A stretch of 5,780 nt of DNA from a bacterium (GTDB lineage Bacteria; Oederibacteriota; Muellerivitia; Muellerivitales; Muellerivitaceae): the NCBI GenBank assembly GCA_025980505.1, contig JAICXI010000140.1, positions 1-5,780 on the forward strand, in the 5' to 3' direction. Of this stretch, positions 4,875 to 5,780 are shown piece after piece. Position 1 is the stretch's first letter. Each line of letters opens with the position of its first letter. The notes under the pieces were generated by a model. That model was given only the letters and a program-made list of their open reading frames with translations, was not told where the DNA came from and did not search any database. The translations under genes and the position numbers were made by a program.

Positions 4875-5780
4875 TCAGCCCCGGAGGCCCTTCGGCAGCC
4901 TCTCCGCCACGATTTTCCGGGGTTTTCCCAGTTTTTCCAGGACCGCCCCCAGCACCTCTTCCACCGAAATGGCATGGAGGCACTTGTACCCGATGGGGCA
5001 GGTCCTTTGGAAGCAAGGGCTGCAGTCCAGGTGTTTGTAGATCACCTCATGGCCGATCCCGAAGGGCCTCGTCCAGGCGGGCGAGGTCGATCCGAAAAGC
5101 GCCACGGCCGGCGTCCCCACGGCCGCGGCCACGTGCATGGGACCCGTGTCGTTGGTGACCAGGAGCTTGCAACGGGACAAGAGGGCCGCCAGAAGGGTGG
5201 GCGAGGTCCGGCCGGCCAGCAGGTGCAGCCGTCCTCCCGCCGTGGCGGCTTCCAGGAGCGGCCGGAGATAGGCCTCCTCCTCCAGGCCGCCGATGATCAG
5301 GATGGTTTCCTTCCTCGCGGCCAGGAGCCGTTGGATCAATTCCCGCCAATAAGGGAGGGGCCACCGCTTGGCCGCGCCGTAAGTGGCGCCGGGCGCCAGG
5401 GCGATGAAGGAGGAACCGGGCCGGACCCCCGCGTCTTCCCACACCCGGCGCAACCCCTTCAACGCTTCCCCCGTCACCGGTGAATGAAGGATGGCTTCTG
5501 CGCCGCGGAGGGGAGCTTCCCAGCCCGCCCGGACCAACTCCAGGTATTCCCACACCAAATGTTTTTTCCGGGGTTCGGGACGCGGCACGACCCGGGTGAG
5601 GAACAACTCCCGGCCTTCCCCGCCCCACCCGATCCTTACCGGTATGCCGGCTACGAAGGCCAGGAAGGCGGAGGACAAGGAGGTCGGCAGGATCAGGACG
5701 GCGTCATAGCGGTTTTTTTTGAGCGCAGCCGCGGTCCGGCCAAACCCCGCCAGTCCCTTCTCCAGGCCCACGAACCCTTC
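4875..5780 (-). CDS. waaF: ADP-heptose:LPS heptosyltransferase II-like (WaaF), N-terminus missing
   Basis: This GT9 enzyme probably adds the second heptose of the LPS inner core from ADP-L-glycero-D-manno-heptose, at the cytoplasmic side of the inner membrane. The frame is open to the right edge, so 301 C-terminal residues are visible and the first 40-50, with the conserved GD loop, lie outside. The only start-like codon near the edge (GTG at 5771) falls inside the conserved fold and is not the real start. Landmarks, numbered from the first visible residue: LPTSLSSAFLAFVAGIPVRIGW in the N-terminal domain, which resembles the WaaF LP-S-SA-AGIP-R-G pattern; PGATYGAAKRWP (130-141); NDTGPMH (210-216); LFGSTSP; then LDCSPCFQRTCPIGYKC, with cysteines at 253, 256, 261 and 267 (CxxC-x4-C-x5-C), as in many WaaF proteins. 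Of the GT9 genes here it is the most typical. Heptosyltransferase I or III is possible but fits less well. Confidence 0.88.
   Translation of the reverse strand, partial: EGFVGLEKGLAGFGRTAAALKKNRYDAVLILPTSLSSAFLAFVAGIPVRIGWGGEGRELFLTRVVPRPEPRKKHLVWEYLELVRAGWEAPLRGAEAILHSPVTGEALKGLRRVWEDAGVRPGSSFIALAPGATYGAAKRWPLPYWRELIQRLLAARKETILIIGGLEEEAYLRPLLEAATAGGRLHLLAGRTSPTLLAALLSRCKLLVTNDTGPMHVAAAVGTPAVALFGSTSPAWTRPFGIGHEVIYKHLDCSPCFQRTCPIGYKCLHAISVEEVLGAVLEKLGKPRKIVAERLPKGLRG

Noticed and set aside
5769..5771. GTG as the start of the right-hand heptosyltransferase
   Set aside because: The frame stays open beyond it to the window edge and the N-terminal GT9 strand and GD loop would be missing, so the true start lies outside the window.

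Overview
This is a gene-dense, GC-rich bacterial stretch in which every supportable gene lies on the minus strand, so transcription runs from high to low coordinates. It looks like part of a cell-envelope (lipopolysaccharide core) glycosyltransferase locus of a Gram-negative, LPS-making bacterium. No gene here fixes the taxon. There are no tRNAs, rRNAs, CRISPR arrays, transposases or phage genes.

In order of transcription the layout is as follows. (1) 5780-4875: a WaaF-like heptosyltransferase of glycosyltransferase family 9 (GT9), missing its N-terminus at the window edge. (2) A 185-bp gap with a TATAAT box and a perfect 13-bp palindrome. (3) 4689-3640: a second, divergent GT9 protein with altered active-site motifs. 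(4) An 83-bp gap with a strong GC hairpin. (5) 3556-2522: a third GT9 protein with classical motifs. (6) A 33-bp gap with another TATAAT box. (7) 2488-1145: a polytopic membrane protein with the look of a lipid-phospho-sugar-dependent (GT-C type) glycosyltransferase. (8) A 143-bp gap with a third TATAAT box. (9) 1001-84: branched-chain amino acid aminotransferase IlvE. (10) 80-1, running off the left edge: the first 26 codons of what looks like a fourth GT9 gene, three bases after the ilvE stop.

The GT9 enzymes would act on the cytoplasmic face of the inner membrane, adding heptose or related sugars from ADP-activated donors to the growing lipid A-core. The membrane protein would act within or across the membrane. 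IlvE is a metabolic enzyme with no obvious link to LPS, yet it is placed inside the cluster and has its own promoter-like and ribosome-binding sequences.

No clearly new system is evident. The points most worth a second look are the hidden fourth GT9 start, the divergent GT9 active site, the four-cysteine motif shared by three GT9 proteins, the TATAAT boxes confined to three same-strand gaps, and the palindrome in the 185-bp gap.
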